A model generated the notes under the pieces. It saw only the letters and a list, made by a program, of their open reading frames with translations, searched no databases and was not told where the DNA came from. 64,000 nt of DNA from Xanthobacteraceae bacterium (lineage in GTDB: Bacteria; Pseudomonadota; Alphaproteobacteria; Rhizobiales; Xanthobacteraceae): NCBI GenBank assembly GCA_019635635.1, contig JAHBZB010000002.1, positions 310,001-374,000 of the forward strand, read 5' to 3'. How positions within the stretch are numbered: position 1 is the stretch's first letter; every line of letters starts with the position of its first letter. Shown here one piece after another: positions 61,513 through 64,000 of this stretch. A program made the position numbers and the translations under genes.

Positions 61513-62644
61513 CTACTCCACGTCTTCGACGCTATCCGGCCCGCCGCCGAAGACTTTCTGCGCAAGCGTCGCGTGCATGAAGTCGTCGAGATCGCCGTCG
61601 AGCACATCTTGCGGGCTCGTGGAAGTCTCGCCGGTGCGCAGGTCTTTGACGAGCTGATACGGCTGCAAGACATAGGAGCGGATCTGGTGGCCCCAGCCAA
61701 TGTCGGTCTTCGCCGCCTGCTCCGCCGCCGCCTTCTCTTCGCGGCGCTTCAATTCTTCCTGGTAGAGTTTCGCGCGCAGCATGTTCCAGGCCTGTGCGCG
61801 GTTCTTGTGCTGCGAGCGGTCGCCCTGGCTTACGACCGCGATGCCGGTCGGAATGTGCGTCAGGCGCACCGCGGACTCGGTCTTGTTGACGTGCTGGCCG
61901 CCCGCGCCGCCAGAGCGCATCGTATCGACGCGCACATCGGACTCGGCAATGTCGATTTTGATGTCGTCATCGACCACCGGATAGACCGTGATCGACGAGA
62001 AGGAAGTGTGCCGCCGCGCGTTCGCATCATACGGAGAAATGCGCACGAGCCGGTGCACGCCGTTCTCGGTTTTCAGCCAGCCGTAGGCGTTCTTGCCCTT
62101 CACTTCGATGGTGGCCGACTTGATGCCGGCGGTTTCGCCGTCGCTCTGTTCGACCAGCGCGATCTTGTATTTGTGCTGCTCGGCCCAGCGCGTGTACATG
62201 CGCAAGAGCATCGAAGCCCAATCCTGGCTCTCGGTGCCGCCCGCGCCCGCATGCACTTCCAGATAGGCGTCGTTGGCGTCCGCCTCGCCGGAGAGCAGTG
62301 CTTCCATCTGGCGGCGGCCAGTCTCGGCTTTCAGCTCGGCGAGTTTCGCTTCTGCGTCCCGGACCGTCGCCTCGTCATCTTCCGCTTCGCCAAGCGCGAT
62401 CAGTTCTACGCTATCGGAAAGGTCGGTTTCGATCCGCTTGATCGAGGACAGCGCGTCCTCGAGCGCGGTGCGCTCCTGCATCGCTTTCGATGCCTTTTGC
62501 GGATCGTCCCAGAGTTTCGGGTCTTCGGCGAGCGCGTTCAGCTCGGCGAGGCGCTTTTCGGATTTCTCGACGTCAAAGAGACCTCCTCAGCAGTTCGACC
62601 GACTGCTTGATTTCTTCGACGAGCTTTTCGATTTCGGCGCGCAT
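61513..62644 (-). CDS. prfB: Peptide chain release factor 2, with programmed +1 frameshift
   Basis: ATG 62642-62644 starts a 23-codon frame, MRAEIEKLVEEIKQSVELLRRSL, that ends at an in-frame TGA; a +1 shift at CTT-TGA-C leads to the 353-codon main frame, total about 376 residues. The GGQ motif is SGGAGGQHVNKTES; the codon-reading SPF is SPY (ISPYDANARRHTSF). RF2 reads UGA and UAA. The internal AGGAGG 3 bases before CTT stimulates the shift, so RF2 autoregulates. It follows mrcA, a known alphaproteobacterial order, and precedes the MFS gene. Confidence 0.96.
62572..62587 (-). promoter_or_regulatory. prfB programmed frameshift signal
   Basis: In the transcript AGGAGG (62582-62587), TCT, then CTT-TGA-C (62572-62578): the classical Shine-Dalgarno plus slippery CUU-UGA-C arrangement, here with a full-consensus SD. 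Confidence 0.95.
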
Positions 62645-62705
62645 GGCTTCCTAGAATCTCCGGCGCTTCATCTAGCGAAGGCCTTCCCACACCGCAACAC
62701 CACAA

Positions 62706-62734
62706 AAGAAAATGGCCGGACAAGCCGGCCATTT
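62706..62734 (-). terminator. Rho-independent terminator of mrcA
   Basis: AAATGGCCGG-CTTGT-CCGGCCATTT followed by TCTTTTG on the minus strand: a 10-bp perfect stem, 18 bases after the mrcA stop. It would separate mrcA from prfB transcription at least partly. Confidence 0.85.
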
Positions 62735-62752
62735 GCCCCGGTTTGGTTCGAC

Positions 62753-64000
62753 TCACCACAGCCCGCGGCCGCGGGTGAAGAAGCCCTGCTGGTCCTGCGA
62801 GGTGCCGCGGTTGGTGTTGCCGCCGATCGGATTGCCGTTCTCGTCGTTGAAGCCGACGATGGAGAGGTTATCCGGCGGCGCGGTGCCGGGGCGGAAGGCC
62901 TCGAGAATGACCTTGCTGTCGCCGGACTGCGCGCGGAGCCCGGTGGTGAGATCGACGCGGATCAGCTTCAGTCCCGGCGGAACGCGGAACGGCTGCGGTG
63001 GCCGGTCGGCGAGCGCCTCTTTCAGGAAGTCGCGCACGATGGGTGCCGCGGTGGTGCCGCCGGTCGCGCCGCGACCCAGTGGCTTCGGCCGGTCGTAGCC
63101 GAGATAGACACCCACCACCATGTCGGGCGTGAAGCCCATGAACCAGACGTCCTTTTCGTCGTTGGTGGTGCCGGTCTTGCCGGCCACCGGACGATTGAGC
63201 GGACGCAGCGCGGTGCCGGTGCCGCGCAGCACCACGCCTTCCATCATCGAGGTGATCTGGTAGGCGCTCATCGGATCGATCACGAGTTCGCGGCGGTCGA
63301 TCAGCGTCGGCTCGTTCTGGTTTTCCCACTTGGTGGCTTCGCAGCCCTGACATTGACGGTCGTCGTGCTTGTAGATCGTCTTGCCGTAGCGGTCCTGAAT
63401 GCGGTCGATCAGCGTCGCCTTCACCTTGCGGCCGCCGTTCGCGAACATCGAATAGCCGGCCGCCATGCGCAGCAGCGTCGTCTCGCCGGCGCCCAGTGCG
63501 TAAGAGAGATACGGCGGCATGTTGTCGTAGATGCCGAAGCGGCGCGCATATTCCTGCACCAGTGGCATGCCGATGTCCTGCGCGAGCCGCACGGTCATGA
63601 CGTTACGCGAGTTCTCGATGCCGAAGCGCAGCGTCTGCGGCCCGTAGAATTTTCCGGAATAGTTTTCGGGACGCCATGCCTGCTGGTTCGGTCCCTGCTC
63701 GAGTTCGAACGGCGCGTCCATCACGATCGACGAAGGCGTGTAGCCGTTGTCGAGCGCCGCCGCGTAGACGAACGGCTTGAACGACGAGCCAGGCTGACGA
63801 TACGCCTGTGTCACGCGGTTGAACTGACTTTCATCGAACGAGAAGCCGCCGACCAGCGCGAGTACGCGGCCGGTCCACGGGTCCATCACGATCATGCCGC
63901 CGGAGACGTCGGGCACCTGTTGCAAGCGCCACTGGTTTTCCTTGCCCTCGAGCTTGGAGACGTAGATCACGTCGCCGGGCGCGAACACATGGCGCATGCC
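62753..64000 (-). CDS. mrcA: Class A penicillin-binding protein, PBP1A-type (5' partial)
   Basis: The frame is open to the right edge; about 416 residues of the C-terminal transpeptidase part are visible. Active-site motifs: SxxK in QPGSSFKPFVYAAAL, SxN in ENSRNVMTVRLA, and KTG in VAGKTGTTNDEKDVWFMGF. MVVGVYLGYDRPKPLGRGATGGTTAAP is typical of alphaproteobacterial PBP1A. The glycosyltransferase domain lies outside the window. It cross-links peptidoglycan on the periplasmic face. Upstream of prfB on the same strand. Confidence 0.94.
   Translation of the reverse strand, partial: GMRHVFAPGDVIYVSKLEGKENQWRLQQVPDVSGGMIVMDPWTGRVLALVGGFSFDESQFNRVTQAYRQPGSSFKPFVYAAALDNGYTPSSIVMDAPFELEQGPNQQAWRPENYSGKFYGPQTLRFGIENSRNVMTVRLAQDIGMPLVQEYARRFGIYDNMPPYLSYALGAGETTLLRMAAGYSMFANGGRKVKATLIDRIQDRYGKTIYKHDDRQCQGCEATKWENQNEPTLIDRRELVIDPMSAYQITSMMEGVVLRGTGTALRPLNRPVAGKTGTTNDEKDVWFMGFTPDMVVGVYLGYDRPKPLGRGATGGTTAAPIVRDFLKEALADRPPQPFRVPPGLKLIRVDLTTGLRAQSGDSKVILEAFRPGTAPPDNLSIVGFNDENGNPIGGNTNRGTSQDQQGFFTRGRGLW

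Overview
The window is a gene-dense, high-G+C stretch of an alphaproteobacterial chromosome, most likely from the order Hyphomicrobiales (Rhizobiales), near the Bradyrhizobiaceae/Xanthobacteraceae. I base this on gene order known from that group: an aminotransferase-hom-glpX-recJ block; an iscS-sufB-C-D-S-sufT-sufA operon preceded by a perfect Irr-type iron control element; a stand-alone NDUFS4-like complex I subunit and a two-domain cold-shock protein beside tRNA genes; a GGAAC-N16-CGTT promoter of the EcfG stress-sigma type; and a Shine-Dalgarno-driven frameshift in prfB. There are no rRNA genes, CRISPR arrays, phage genes or transposases. Nearly all of the window looks like core chromosome. 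The one clear accessory piece is a short islet at a tRNA-Arg gene.

Layout. 1-1460: the end of a MocR/aminotransferase-type gene and pcaD. 1461-3903: a 2.2-kb, relatively AT-rich islet with a Tat-exported, CueO-like multicopper oxidase behind a FixK/FNR-type box. It is bounded by a 45-bp duplication of the 3' half of tRNA-Arg(TCT) and carries no integrase. 3947-10367: NDUFS4-like gene, tRNA-Pro, a DUF192 gene, a two-domain cold-shock gene, sirtuin, gloA, tRNA-Glu, an EamA transporter, a YciE-like stress gene, hemolysin III and bioY. 10449-16851: recJ, a GNAT gene, glpX, hom, an aminotransferase and a lipoprotein gene, all on the minus strand. 16966-22937: phaC, a MaoC-type hydratase with an epoxide-hydrolase-like partner, and three tandem secreted TPR paralogues. 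22951-30677: argC, speB, parE, a bacterial SET-domain gene, cspA and a metallo-hydrolase gene. 30775-35974: pobA, an ICMT-like and hydrolase pair, an rhlE-type helicase and a diguanylate cyclase. 35976-43245: a TfoX-like gene and the complete suf operon. 43464-52788: a COG2945 hydrolase, anmK, tyrS, a 1194-residue AsmA-like protein, bcp, an M23 peptidase and two small proteins. 52990-59308: fadD, a DUF1330 gene, a TetR regulator, several hypotheticals and a 2,4-dienoyl-CoA-reductase-like SDR. 59422-64000: a secreted hypothetical, an MFS transporter, prfB and the C-terminal part of a class A penicillin-binding protein that runs off the window.

How it fits together. The lifestyle suggested is aerobic to microaerobic and heterotrophic, with aromatic catabolism (pobA and pcaD, 30 kb apart), polyhydroxyalkanoate storage (phaC and a possible (R)-hydratase) and fatty-acid oxidation (TetR, fadD, DECR-like SDR). 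Iron (ICE), oxygen (FixK box) and general stress (EcfG promoter) signals can each be read directly from promoter motifs. I did not find a clearly novel defence or biosynthetic system. The most unusual items are the minimal tRNA-Arg islet with arm-like repeats at both tRNA ends, the hairpin plus micro-ORF over the hemolysin III start codon, and the triple family of periplasmic TPR proteins with a conserved cysteine pair.
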